Part shown: positions 12,301-24,179 of the stretch, piece by piece
Layout of the letters: each line of letters opens with the position of its first letter
How positions within the stretch are numbered: the first letter of the stretch is position 1
From: Hydractinia symbiolongicarpus
Lineage: Eukaryota > Cnidaria > Hydrozoa > Anthoathecata > Hydractiniidae
DNA: 64,000 nt
Reading direction: 5' to 3'
NCBI RefSeq assembly: GCF_029227915.1
Contig: NC_079876.1
Coordinates: 39,105,828 to 39,169,827 of the forward strand
Notes under the pieces: model-generated
What the model was told of the DNA's origin: nothing
Database searches by the model: none
What the model saw: only the letters and a program-made list of their open reading frames with translations
Translations under genes and position numbers: made by a program

Positions 12301-12850
12301 GAGTCCAGGATTTAGGGAAATCGCAGGTTTTCGTTTGCCGGCGATTAAACTGCTTTTATTCAGCGTTTCATCAAGAATGAAAACATTTTTAAAAACTACA
12401 AGTCTTATGCGTTTTAGTGGTGAAAAAATAATTTAAAAAATCGTCCTGGAAATGAGTTTACTCACAGGGTACTTTCTTTGTATTCATTCGACTATACGTG
12501 CCAAGCCCGGGATTTACGGGAAATCGCGGGTTTTCGTTTGCCGGCGATTAAACTGCTTTTATTCAGCGTCTCATCAAAAATGAAAACATTCTTGAAAACT
12601 ACAAGTCTCATGCGTTTTAGTGGTGAAATAATAATTTAAAAAATCGTTTGGGAAATGAGTTTACTCCCTGGGTACTTTCTTTGTATACTTTTGACTATAC
12701 GGGCCGAGTCCAGGATTTACGGGAAATCGCAGGTTTTCGTTTGCCGGCGATTAAACTTCTTTTATTCAGCGTCTCATCAAAAATGAAAACATTTTTGAAA
12801 ACTACAAGTCTCATACGTTTTAGTGGTGAAAGCATAATTTAAAAATTCGT
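9370..12850 (+). repeat. 5- and 6-monomer duplications (1014 and 1217 bp)
   Basis: A marker D unit beginning CGTCCTGG occurs at 10211, 11225 and 12442, giving spacings of 1014 and 1217 bp (five and six monomers). The GTGCTG marker near 9377 and 10391 confirms the 1014-bp step. Between the steps one G-like monomer differs and an extra unit is present. This pattern fits unequal exchange between units of differing monomer number. Confidence 0.82.
12442..12644 (+). repeat. Subtype D monomer (TTCGACTATACGTGCC with AAACTGC)
   Basis: Linked marks are CTGGAAATG, ACTCACAG, a CATTCGAC replacement for CTTTTGAC, ACGTGCC instead of ACGGGCC, AAACTGCTTTTATTC and ACATTCTTGAAAAC. It is found at 4.9, 7.4, 10.2, 11.2, 16.9, 17.7, 25.0, 35.3, 35.7 and 50.7 kb, among others. 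The ACGTGCC change destroys the CGGG half of the CENP-B-like motif carried by subtype E. Confidence 0.85.
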
Positions 12851-13256
12851 TCAGGAAATGAGTTTACTCACTGGGTACTTTCCTTGTATACTTTTAACTA
12901 TGCGGGCCGAGTCCGGGATTTACGGGAAATCGCGGGTTTTCGTTTGCCGGCGATTAAACTTCTTTTATTCAGCGTCTCATCAAAAATGAAACCATTTTTA
13001 AAAACTACAAGTCTCATGTGCTTTAGTGGTGAAATAATAATTTAAAAAATCGTTTGGGAAATGAGTTTACTCCCTGGGTACTTTCTTTGTATACTTTTGA
13101 CTATACGGGCCGAGTCCAGGATTTACGGGAAATCGCAGGTTTTCGTTTGCCGGCAATTAAACTTCTTTTATTCAGCGTCTCATCAAAAATGAAAACATTT
13201 TTAAAAACTACAAGTCTCATGCGTTTTAGTGGTGAAAAAGTAATTTAAAAAATCGT

Positions 13257-13459
13257 TTGGGAAATGAGTTTACTCCCTGGGTACTTTCTTTGTATACTTT
13301 TGACTATACGGGCCGAGTCCAGGATTTACGGGAAATCGCAGGTTTTCGTTTGCCGGCGATTAAACTTCTTTTATTCAGCGTCTCATCAAAAATGAAAACA
13401 TTTTTAAAAACTACAAGTCTCATGCGTTTTAGTGGTGAAAAAGTAATTTAAAAAATCGT
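13257..13459 (+). repeat. Reference monomer, subtype A (203 bp)
   Basis: This unit shows the standard layout, starting at the CGTTTGGG/CGTTCGGG block. In order it holds a GAGTTTACTC near-palindrome, CCCTGGGTAC, the GTATAC palindrome, TATACGGGCC, a dyad centred on ACGGG, GCCGGCGATTAAAC, CAGCGTCTCATC, a hairpin-like AAAATG/CATTTT element, CAAGTCTCATGCG, TTTTAGTGGTG and an A/T-rich linker. Subtype A is marked by GAGTCCAGG with CGCAGG and by a linker containing GTAATTTAAA. The preceding unit, 13054-13256, is nearly identical, making this the clearest place to measure the period. Subtype A dominates in 5-15 kb and recurs throughout. Confidence 0.9.
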
Positions 13460-14670
13460 TCGGGAAAAGAGTTTACTCCCTGGGTACTTTCTTTGTATAC
13501 TTTTGACTATACGGGCCAAGCCCGGGATTTACGGGAAATCGCGGGTTTTCGTTTGCCGGCGATTAAACTTCTTTTATTAAGCGTCTCATCAAAAATGAAA
13601 ACATTTTTAAAAACTACAAGTCTTATGCGTTTTAGTGCTGAAAAAATAATTTAAAAAATCGTTCGGGAAATGAGTTTACTCACTGGGTACTTTCCTTGTA
13701 TTCTTTAAACTATACCGGCCGAGTCCGGGATTTACGGGAAATCGCGGGTTTTCGTTTGCCGGCGATTAAACTTCTTTTATTCAGCGTCTCATCAAAAATG
13801 AAAACTTTTTTAAAAACTACAAGTCTCGTGTGCTTTAGTGGTGAAATAATAATTTAAAAAATCGTTTGGGAAATGAGTTTACTCCCTGGGTACTTTCTTT
13901 GTATACTTTTGACTATACGGGTCGAGTCCAGGATTTACGGGAAATCGCAGGTTTTCGTTTGCCGGCGATTAAACTTCTTTTATTCAGCGTCTCATCAAAA
14001 ATGAAAACATTTTTAAAAACTTCAAGTATCATGCGTTTTAGTGGTGAAAAAGTAATTTAAAAAATCGTTCGGGAAATGAGTTTACTCCCTGGGTACTTTC
14101 TTTGTATACTTTTGACTATACGGGCCGAGTCCAGGATTTACGGGAAATCGCAGGTTTTCGTTTGCCGGCGATTAAACTTCTTTTATTCAGCGTCTCATGA
14201 AAAATGAAAACATTTTTAAAAACTTCAAGTCTCATGCGTTTTAGTGATGAAAAAGTAACTTAAAAAATCGTTCGGGAAATGAGTTTACTCCCTGGGTACT
14301 TTCTTTGTATACTTTTGACTATACGGGCCGAGTCCAGGATTTACGGGAAATCGCAGGTTTTCGTTTGCCGGCGATTAAACTTCTTTTATTCAGCGTCTCA
14401 TCAAAAATGAAAACTTTTTTAAAAACTACAAGTCTCATGTGTTTAGTGGTGAAATAATAATTTAAAAAATCGTTTGGGAAATGAGTTTACTCCCTGGGTA
14501 CTATCTTTGTATACTTTTGACTATACGGGTCGAGTCCAGGATTTACGGGAAATCGCAGGTTTTCGTTTGCCGGCGATTAAACTTCTTTTATTCAGCGTCT
14601 CATCAAAAATGAAAACATTTTTAAAAACTTCAAGTATCATGCGTTTTAGTGGTGAAAAAGTAATTTAAAA
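13450..14670 (+). repeat. 3-monomer tandem duplication (608 bp)
   Basis: The rare AAGTATCATGCG variant, together with CGGGTCGAGTCCAGG, appears in monomers beginning near 13866 and 14474, 608 bp apart. The one-base shortfall against three full monomers comes from GTGTTTAGTGG at about 14449, where the first copy has GTGCTTTAGTGG. Flanking units are ordinary subtype A monomers. Confidence 0.8.
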
Positions 14671-14879
14671 AATCGTTCGGGAAATGAGTTTACTCCCTGG
14701 GTCCTTTTTTTGTATACTTTTGACTATACGGGCCGAGTCCAGGATTTACGGGAAATCGCAGGTTTTCGTTTGCCGGCGATTAAACTTCTTTTATTCAGCG
14801 TCTCATCAAAAATGAAAACATTTTTGAAAACTACAAGTCTCATGCGTTTTAGTGGTGAAAAAGTAATTTAAAAAATCGT

Positions 14880-17280
14880 TCGGGAAATGAGTTTACTCCC
14901 TGGGTACTTTCTTTGTATACTTTTGACTATACGGGCCAAGCCCGGGATTTACGGGAAATTGCGAGTTTTCGTTTGCCGGCGATTAAACTTCTTTTATTCA
15001 GCGTCTCATCAAAAATGAAAACATTTTTGAAAACTACAAGTCTCATGCGTTTTAGAGGTGAAAAAATAATTTAAAAAATCGCTCGGGAAATGAGTTTACT
15101 TCCTGGGTACTTTCTTTGTATACTTTTGACTATACGGACCAAGCCGAGATTTAAGGAAATCGCGGGTTTTCGTTTGCCGGCGATTAAACTTCTTTTATTT
15201 AGCGTCTCATCAAAAATGAAAACATTTTTAAAAACTACAAGTCTTATGCGTTTTAGTGCTGAAAAAATAATTTAAAAAATCGTTCGGGAAATGAGTTTAC
15301 TTCCTGGGTACTTTCTTTGTATACTTTTGACTATACGGACCAAGCCGGGATTTACGGGAAATCGCGGGTTTTCGTTTGCCGGCGATTAAACTTCTTTTAT
15401 TTAGCGTCTCATCAAAAATGAAAACATTTTTAAAAACTACAAGTCTTATGCGTTTTAGTGCTGAAAAAATAATTTAAAAAATCGTTCGGGAAATGAGTGT
15501 ACTCCCTGGGTACTTTCTTTGTATACTTTTGACTATACGGGCCGAGTCCAGGATTTACGGGTAATCGCAGGTTTTCGTTTGCCGGCGATTAAACTTCTTT
15601 TATTCAGCGTCTCATCAAAAATGAAAACATTTTTGAGAACTACAAGTCTCATGCGTTTTAGTGGTGAAAAAGTAATTTAAAAAATCGTTCGGGAAATGCG
15701 TTTACTCCCTGGGTACTTTCTTTGTATACTTTTGACTATACGGGCCAAGCCCGGGATTTACGGGAAATCGCGAGTTTTCGTTTGCCGGCGATTAAACTTC
15801 TTTTATTCAGCGTCTCATCAAAAATGAAAACATTTTTGAAAACTACAAGTCTTATGCGTTTTAGTGCTGAAAAAATAATTTAAAAAATTGTTCGGGAAAT
15901 GAGTTTACTCACTGGGTACTTTCCTTGTATACTTTTAACTATACGGGCCGAGTCCGGGATTTACGGGAAATCGCGGGTTTTCGTTTGCCGGCGATTAAAC
16001 TTCTTTTATTCAACGTCTCATCAAAAATGAAAACTTTTTTAAAAACTACAAGTCTCATGTGCTTTAGTGGTGAAATAATAATTTAAAAAATCGTTTGGGA
16101 AATGCGTTTACTCCCTGGGTACTTTCTTTGTATACTTTTGACTATACGGGCCGAGTCCAGGATTTACGGGAAATCGCAGGTTTTCGTTTGCCGGCGATTA
16201 AACTTCTTTTATTCAGCGTCTCATGAAAAATGAAAACATTTTTAAAAACTTCAAGTCTCATGCGTTTTAGTGGTGAAAAAGTAATTTAAAAAATCGTTCG
16301 GGAAATGAGTTTACTCCCTGGGTACTTTCTTTGTATACTTTTGACTATACGGGCCGAGTCCAGGATTTACGGGAAATCGCAGGTTTTCGTTTGCCGGCGA
16401 TTAAACTTCTTTTATTCAGCGTCTCATCAAAAATGAAAACATTTTTGAAAACTACAAGTCTCATGCGTTTTAGTGGTGAAAAAGTAATTTAAAAAATCGT
16501 TCGGAAAATGAGTTTACTCCCTGGGTACTTTCTTTGTATACTTTTGACTATACGGGCCAAGCCCGGGATTTACGGGAAATCGCGAGTTTTCGTTTGCCGG
16601 CGATTAAACTTCTTTTATTCAGCGTCTCATCAAAAATGAAAACATTTTTGAAAACTACAAGTCTCATGCGTTTTAGTGGTGAAAAAATAATTTAAAAAAT
16701 CGTTCGGGAAAGGAGTTTACTTCCTGGATACTTTCTTTGTATACTTTTGACTATACGGACCAAGCCGGTATTTACGGAAAATCGCGGGTTTTCGTTTGCC
16801 GGCGATTAAACTTCTTTTATTTAGCGTCTCATCAAAAATGAAAACATTTTTAAAAACTACAAGTCTTATGCGTTTTAGTGGCGAAAAAATAATTTTAAAA
16901 ATCGTTCTGGAAATGAGTTTACTCACAGGGTACTTTCTTTGTATACATTCGACTATACGTGCCAAGCCCGGGATTTACGGGAAATCGCGGGTTTTCGTTT
17001 GCCGGCGATTAAACTGCTTTTATTCAGCGTCTCATCAAATATGAAAATATTTTTGAAAACTACAAGTCTCATGCGTTTAGTGGTAAAAAAATAATATAAA
17101 AAATCGTTCGGGAAATGAGTTTACTCCCTGGGTACTTTCGTTGTATACTTTTGACTATACGGGCCAAGCCCTGGATTTACGGGAAATCGCGGGTTTTCGT
17201 TTGCCGGCGATTAAACTTCTTTTATTCAGCGTCTCATCAAAAATGAAAACATTTTTAAAAACTACAAGTCTTATGCGTTT
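14880..17280 (+). repeat. Mixed B/C/A/G satellite segment
   Basis: This stretch alternates B, C, A and G monomers with no unique sequence. C units sit at 15.1 and 15.3 kb. A GAGAACTAC variant near 15635 recurs at 23521, and the G-to-A transition near 16093 recurs at 24181. From about 15.9 kb onward it is the left partner of the 8088-bp-spaced copy at 24-26 kb. A unit near 17030 is a mosaic: its front half is subtype D and its back half is subtype F. Confidence 0.8.
15281..15482 (+). repeat. Subtype C monomer (CGGACCAAGCC with TTTATTTAGCG)
   Basis: Linked marks are ACTTCCTGG, CGGACCAAGCCGGG (one base short), TTTATTTAGCG instead of TTTATTCAGCG, AGTCTTATGCG and often TTTTAGTGCTG. The marks travel together in units at 15.1, 21.4, 22.2, 23.2, 40.7, 41.1, 56.3 and 61.0 kb, so C is a discrete lineage rather than random mutation. 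It usually follows a B unit. Confidence 0.85.
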
Positions 17281-17281
17281 T

Positions 17282-20200
17282 AGTGCTGAAAAAATAATTT
17301 AAAAAATCGTTCTGGAAATGAGTTTACTCCCTGGGTACTTTCTTTGTATACTTTTGACTATACGGGCCGAGTCCGGGATTTAGGGAAATCGCAGGTTTTC
17401 GTTTGCCGGCGATTAAACTGCTTTTATTCAGCGTCTCATCAAAAGTGAAAACATTTTTGAAAACTACAAGTCTCATGCGATTTAGTAGTGAAAAAATAAT
17501 TTAAAAAATCGTTTGGGAAATGAGTTTACTCCCTGGGTACTTTCTTTGTATACTTTTGACTATACGGGCCAAGCCGGGATTTACGGGAAATCGCGGGTTT
17601 TCCTTTGCCGGCGATTAAACTTCTTTTATTCAGCATCTCATCAAAAATGAAAACATTTTTAAAAACTACAAGTCTTATGCGTTTTAGTGGTGAAAAAATA
17701 ATTTAAAAAATCGTTCTGGATATGAGTTTACTCACAGCGTACTTTCTTTGTATACATTCGACTATACGTGCCAAGCCCGGGATTTACGGGAAATCGCGGG
17801 TTTTCGTTTGCCGGCGATTAAACTGCTTTTATTCAGCGTCTCATCAAAAATGAAAACATTCTTGAAAACTACAAGTCTCATGCGTTTTAGTGGTGAAAAA
17901 GTAATTTAAAAAATCGTTCGGGAAATGAGTTTACTCCCTGGGTACTTTCTTTGTATACTTTTGACTATACGGGCCAAGCCCGGGATTTACGGGAAATTGC
18001 GAGTTTTCGTTTGCCGGCGATTAAACTTCTTTTATTCAGCGTCTCATCAAAAATGAAAACATTTTTGAAAACTACAAGTCTCATGCGTTTTAGAGGTGAA
18101 AAAATAATTTAAAAAATCGCTCGGGAAATGAGTTTACTTCCTGGGTACTTTCTTTGTATACTTTTGACTATACGGACCAAGCCGAGATTTAAGGAAATCG
18201 CGGGTTTTCGTTTGCCGGCGATTAAACTTCTTTTATTTAGCGTCTCATCAAAAATGAAAACATTTTTAAAAACTACAAGTCTTTTGCGTTTTAGTGCTGA
18301 AAAAATAATTTAAAAAATCGTTCTGGAAATGAGTTTACTCCCTGGGTACTTTCTTTGTATACTTTTGACTATACGGGCCGAGTCCGGGATTTAGGGAAAT
18401 CGCAGGTTTTCGTTTGCCGGCGATTAAACTGCTTTTATTCAGCGTCTCATCAAAAGTGAAAACATTTTTGAAAACTACAAGTCTTATGCGTTTTAGTGCT
18501 GAAAAAATAATTTAAAAAATCGTTCTGGAAATGAGTTTACTCCCTGGGTACTTTCTTTGTATACTTTTGACTATACGGGCCGAGTCCGGGATTTAGGGAA
18601 ATCGCAGGTTTTCGTTTGCCGGCGATTAAACTGCTTTTATTCAGCGTCTCATCAAAAGTGAAAACATTTTTGAAAACTACAAGTCTCATGCGATTTAGTA
18701 GTGAAAAAATAATTTAAAAAATCGTTTGGGAAATGAGTTTACTCCCTGGGTACTTTCTTTGTATACTTTTGACTATACGGGCCAAGCCGGGATTTACGGG
18801 AAATCGCGGGTTTTCCTTTGCCGGCGATTAAACTTCTTTTATTCAGCATCTCATCAAAAATGAAAACATTTTTAAAAACTACAAGTCTTATGCGTTTTAG
18901 TGGTGAAAAAATAATTTAAAAAATCGTTCTGGATATGAGTTTACTCACAGCGTACTTTCTTTGTATACATTCGACTATACGTGCCAAGCCCGGGATTTAC
19001 GGGAAATCGCGGGTTTTCGTTTGCCGGCGATTAAACTGCTTTTATTCAGCGTCTCATCAAAAATGAAAACATTCTTGAAAACTACAAGTCTCATGCGTTT
19101 TAGTGGTGAAAAAGTAATTTAAAAAATCGTTCGGGAAATGAGTTTACTCCCTGGGTACTTTCTTTGTATACTTTTGACTATACGGGCCAAGCCCGGGATT
19201 TACGGGAAATTGCGAGTTTTCGTTTGCCGGCGATTAAACTTCTTTTATTCAGCGTCTCATCAAAAATGAAAACATTTTTGAAAACTACAAGTCTCATGCG
19301 TTTTAGAGGTGAAAAAATAATTTAAAAAATCGCTCGGGAAATGAGTTTACTTCCTGGGTACTTTCTTTGTATACTTTTGACTATACGGACCAAGCCGAGA
19401 TTTAAGGAAATCGCGGGTTTTCGTTTGCCGGCGATTAAACTTCTTTTATTTAGCGTCTCATCAAAAATGAAAACATTTTTAAAAACTACAAGTCTTTTGC
19501 GTTTTAGTTCTGAAAAAATAATTTAAAAAATCGTTCTGGAAATGAGTTTACTCCCTGGGTACTTTCTTTGTATACTTTTGACTATACGGGCCGAGTCCGG
19601 GATTTAGGGAAATCGCAGGTTTTCGTTTGCCGGCGATTAAACTGCTTTTATTCAGCGTCTCATCAAAAGTGAAAACATTTTTGAAAACTACAAGTCTTAT
19701 GCGTTTTAGTGCTGAAAAAATAATTTAAAAAATCGTTCTGGAAATGAGTTTACTCCCTGGGTACTTTCTTTGTATACTTTTGACTATACGGGCCGAGTCC
19801 GGGATTTAGGGAAATCGCAGGTTTTCGTTTGCCGGCGATTAAACTGCTTTTATTCAGCGTCTCATCAAAAGTGAAAACATTTTTGAAAACTACAAGTCTC
19901 ATGCGATTTAGTAGTGAAAAAATAATTTAAAAAATCGTTTGGGAAATGAGTTTACTCCCTGGGTACTTTCTTTGTATACTTTTGACTATACGGGCCAAGC
20001 CGGGATTTACGGGAAATCGCGGGTTTTCCTTTGCCGGCGATTAAACTTCTTTTATTCAGCATCTCATCAAAAATGAAAACATTTTTAAAAACTACAAGTC
20101 TTATGCGTTTTAGTGGTGAAAAAATAATTTAAAAAATCGTTCTGGATATGAGTTTACTCACAGCGTACTTTCTTTGTATACATTCGACTATACGTGCCAA

Positions 20201-20930
20201 GCCCGGGATTTACGGGAAATCGCGGGTTTTCGTTTGCCAGCGATTAAACTGCTTTTATTCAGCGTCTCATCAAAAATGAAAACATTCTTGAAAACTACAA
20301 GTCTCATGCGTTTTAGTGGTGAAAAAGTAATTTAAAAAATCGTTCGGGAAATGAGTTTACTCCCTGGGTACTTTCTTTGTATACTTTTGACTATACGGGC
20401 CAAGCCCGGGATTTACGGGAAATTGCGAGTTTTCGTTTGCCGGCGATTAAACTTCTTTTATTCAGCGTCTCATCAAAAATGAAAACATTTTTGAAAACTA
20501 CAAGTCTCATGCGTTTTAGAGGTGAAAAAATAATTTAAAAAATCGCTCGGGAAATGAGTTTACTTCCTGGGTACTTTCTTTGTATACTTTTGACTATACG
20601 GACCAAGCCGAGATTTAAGGAAATCGCGGGTTTTCGTTTGCCGGCGATTAAACTTCTTTTATTTAGCGTCTCATCAAAAATGAAAACATTTTTAAAAACT
20701 ACAAGTCTTTTGCGTTTTAGTGCTGAAAAAATAATTTAAAAAATCGTTCTGGAAATGAGTTTACTCCCTGGGTACTTTCTTTGTATACTTTTGACTATAC
20801 GGGCCGAGTCCGGGATTTAGGGAAATCGCAGGTTTTCGTTTGCCGGCGATTAAACTGCTTTTATTCAGCGTCTCATCAAAAGTGAAAACATTTTTGAAAA
20901 CTACAAGTCTTATGCGTTTTAGTGGTGAAA
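17282..20930 (+). repeat. 6-monomer HOR (1213 bp), about three copies
   Basis: The rare CATGCGATTTAGTAG variant occurs at 17474, 18687 and 19900, exactly 1213 bp apart. GGATATGAGTTT, TTTGCCGGCGATT preceded by TTTTCC, CAGCATCTC and CGCTCGGG repeat with the same spacing. Differences between copies that I noticed are single bases, such as GCCAGCG at 20237 against GCCGGCG in the other copies. High identity and a constant period make this one of the youngest amplifications in the window. A fourth copy follows at 20.9-21.35 kb but lacks two monomers. Confidence 0.9.
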
Positions 20931-23900
20931 AAATAATTTAAAAAATCGTTCTGGATATCAGTTTACTCACAGCGTACTTTCTTTGTATACATTCGACTAT
21001 ACGTGCCAAGCCCGGGATTTACGGGAAATCGCGGGTTTTCGTTTGCCGGCGATTAAACTGCTTTTATTCAGCGTCTCATCAAAAATGAAAACATTCTTGA
21101 AAACTACAAGTCTCATGCGTTTTAGTGGTGAAAAAGTAATTTAAAAAATCGTTCGGGAAATGAGTTTACTCCCTGGGTACTTTCTTTGTATACTTTTGAC
21201 TATACGGGCCAAGCCCGGGATTTACGGGAAATTGCGAGTTTTCGTTTGCCGGCGATTAAACTTCTTTTATTCAGCGTCTCATCAAAAATGAAAAAAACTA
21301 CAAGTCTCATGCGTTTTAGAGGTGAAAAAATAATTTAAAAAATCGCTCGGGAAATGAGTTTACTTCCTGGGTACTTTCTTTGTATACTTTTGACTATACG
21401 GACCAAGCCGAGATTTAAGGAAATCGCGGGTTTTCGTTTGCCGGCGATTAAACTTCTTTTATTTAGCGTCTCATCAAAAATGAAAACATTTTTAAAAACT
21501 ACAAGTCTTATGCGTTTTAGTGCTGAAAAAATAATTTAAAAAATCGTTCGGGAAATGAGTTTACTTCCTGGGTACTTTCTTTGTATACTTTTGACTATAC
21601 GGACCAAGCCGGGATTTACGGGAAATCGCGGGTTTTCGTTTGCCGGCGATTAAACTTCTTTTATTTAGCGTCTCATCAAAAATGAAAACATTTTTAAAAA
21701 CTACAAGTCTTATGCGTTTTAGTGCTGGAAAAATAATTTAAAAAATCGTTCGGGAAATGAGTTTTCTCCCTGGGTACTTTCTTTGTATACTTTTGACTAT
21801 ACGGGCCGAGTCCAGGATTTACGGGAAATCGCAGGTTTTCGTTTGCCGGCGATTAAACTTCTTTTATTCAGCGTCTCATCAAAAATGAAAACATTTTTGA
21901 AAACTACAAGTCTCATGCGTTTTAGTGGTGAAAAAGTAATTTAAAAAATCGTTCGGGAAATGCGTTTACTCCCTGGGTACTTTCTTTGTATACTTTTGAC
22001 TATACGGGCCAAGCCCGGGATTTACGGGAAATCGCGAGTTTTCGTTTGCCGGCGATTAAACTTCTTTTATTCAGCGTCTCATCAAAAATGAAAACATTTT
22101 TGAAAACTACAAGTCTCATGAGTTTTAGTGGTGAAAAAATAATTTAAAAAATCGTTCGTGAAATGAGTTTACTTCCTGGGTACTTTCTTTGTATACTTTT
22201 GACTATACGGACCAAGCCAGGATTTACGGGAAATCGCGGGTTTTCGTTTGCCGGCGATTAAACTTCTTTTATTTAGCGTCTCATCAAAAATGAAAACATT
22301 TTTAAAAACTACAAGTCTTATGCGTTTTAGTGCTGAAAAAATAATTTAAAAAATCGTTCGGGAAATGAGTTTACTCCCTGGGTACTTTCTTTGTATACTT
22401 TTGACTATACGGGCCGAGTCCAGGATTTACGGGAAATCGCAGGTTTTCGTTTGCCGGCGATTAAACTTCTTTTATTCAGCGTCTCATCAAAAATGAAAAC
22501 TTTTTTAAAAACTACAAGTCTCATGTGCTTTAGTGGTGAAATAATAATTTAAAAAATCGTTTGGGAAATGCGTTTACTCCCTGGGTACTTTCTTTGTATA
22601 CTTTTGACTATACGGGCCGAGTCCAGGATTTACGGGAAATCGCAGGTTTTCGTTTGCCGGCGATTAAACTTCTTTTATTCAGCGTCTCATGAAAAATGAA
22701 AACATTTTTAAAAACTTCAAGTCTCATGCGTTTTAGTGGTGAAAAAATAAATTAAAAAATCGTTCGGGAAATGAGTTTACTCCTTGGGTACTTTCTTTGT
22801 ATACTTTTGACTATACGGGCCGAGTCCAGGATTTACGGGAAATCGCAGGTTTTCGTTTGCCGGCGATTAAACTTCTTTTATTCAGCGTCTCATCAAAAAT
22901 GAAAACATTTTTGAAAACTACAAGTCTCATGGGTTTTAGTGGTGAAAAAGTAATTTAAAAAATCGTTCGGAAAATGAGTTTACTCCCTGGGTACTTTCTT
23001 TGTATACTTTTGACTATACGGGCCAAGCCCGGGATTTACGGGAAATCGCGAGTTTTCGTTTGCCGGCGATTAAACTTCTTTTATTCAGCGTCTCATCAAA
23101 AATGAAAACATTTTTGAAAACTACAAGTCTCATGCGTTTTAGTGGTGAAAAAATAATTTAAAAAATCGTTCGGGAAATGAGTTTACTTCCTGGGTACTTT
23201 CTTTGTATACTTTTGACTATACGGACCAAGCCAGGATTTACGGGAAATCGCGGGTTTTCGTTTGCCGGCGATTAAACTTCTTTTATTTAGCGTCTCATCA
23301 AAAATGAAAACATTTTTAAAAACTACAAGTCTTATGCGTTTTAGTGCTGAAAAAATAATTTAAAAAATCGTTCGGGAAATGAGTTTACTCCCTGGGTACT
23401 TTCTTTGTATACTTTTGACTATACGGGCCGAGTCCAGGATTTACGGGAAATCGCAGGTTTTCGTTTGCCGGCGATTAAACTTCTTTTATTCAGCGTCTCA
23501 TCAAAAATGAAAACATTTTTGAGAACTACAAGTCTCATGCGTTTTAGTGGTGAAAAGGTAATTTAAAAAATCGTTCGGGAAATGCGTTTACTCCCTGGGT
23601 ACTTTCTTTGTATACTTTTGACTATACGGGCCAAGCCCGGGATTTACGGGAAATCGCGAGTTTTCGTTTGCCGGCGATTAAACTTCTTTTATTCAGCGTC
23701 TCATCAAAAATGAAAACATTTTTGAAAACTACAAGTCTCATGCGTTTTAGTGGTGAAAAAATAATTTGAAAAATCGTTCGGGAAATGAGTTTACTTCCTG
23801 GGTACTTTCTTTGTATACTTTTGACTATACGGACCAAGCCGGGATTTACGGGAAATCGCGGGTTTTTGTTTGCCGGCGATTAAACTTCTTTTATTTAGCG

Positions 23901-24170
23901 TCTCATCAAAAATGAAAACATTTTTAAAAACTACAAGTCTTATGCGTTTTAGTGCTGAAAAAATAATTTGAAAAATCGTTCGGGAAATGAGTTTACTCAC
24001 TGGGTACTTTCCTTGTATACTTTTAACTATACGGGCCGAGTCCGGGATTTACGGGAAATCGCGGGTTTTCGTTTGCCGGCGATTAAACTTCTTTTATTCA
24101 GCGTCTCATCAAAAATGAAAACTTTTTTAAAAACTACAAGTCTCATGTGCTTTAGTGGTGAAATAATAAT
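20931..24170 (+). repeat. Truncated HOR copy and mixed B/C/A satellite
   Basis: The 1213-bp HOR breaks down here: its next CGCTCGGG monomer comes 800 bp after the last one instead of 1213. The rest alternates C, A, B and G monomers, in an order resembling 15.1-16.1 kb. The monomer at about 21,288-21,300 carries a nine-base deletion in the A/T hairpin. I saw nothing in this stretch except satellite. Confidence 0.82.
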
Positions 24171-24179
24171 TTAAAAAAT

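Noticed and set aside
13054-13451. Recurrent open frames of about 60-64 codons on the plus strand, one per monomer
   Set aside because: They are the same monomer translated over and over; they begin at non-ATG codons and stop at the TAA of the A/T linker. The period of 203 is not a multiple of three, so the frame cannot continue. Open frames appear on the opposite strand as well.
13257-13459. Canonical 17-bp CENP-B box in the common subtypes
   Set aside because: Subtypes A, B, C and G read TTTTGACTATACGGG, lacking TTCG; other TTCG or CGGG occurrences in the monomer do not have the required spacing. Only subtype E comes close, and it is one base short.
23622-24000. Minus-strand open frames of 69-85 codons within the plus-oriented array
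   Set aside because: They are antisense readings of the same monomers and do not mark orientation changes. The monomer hallmarks stay on the plus strand from 3269 to the end.
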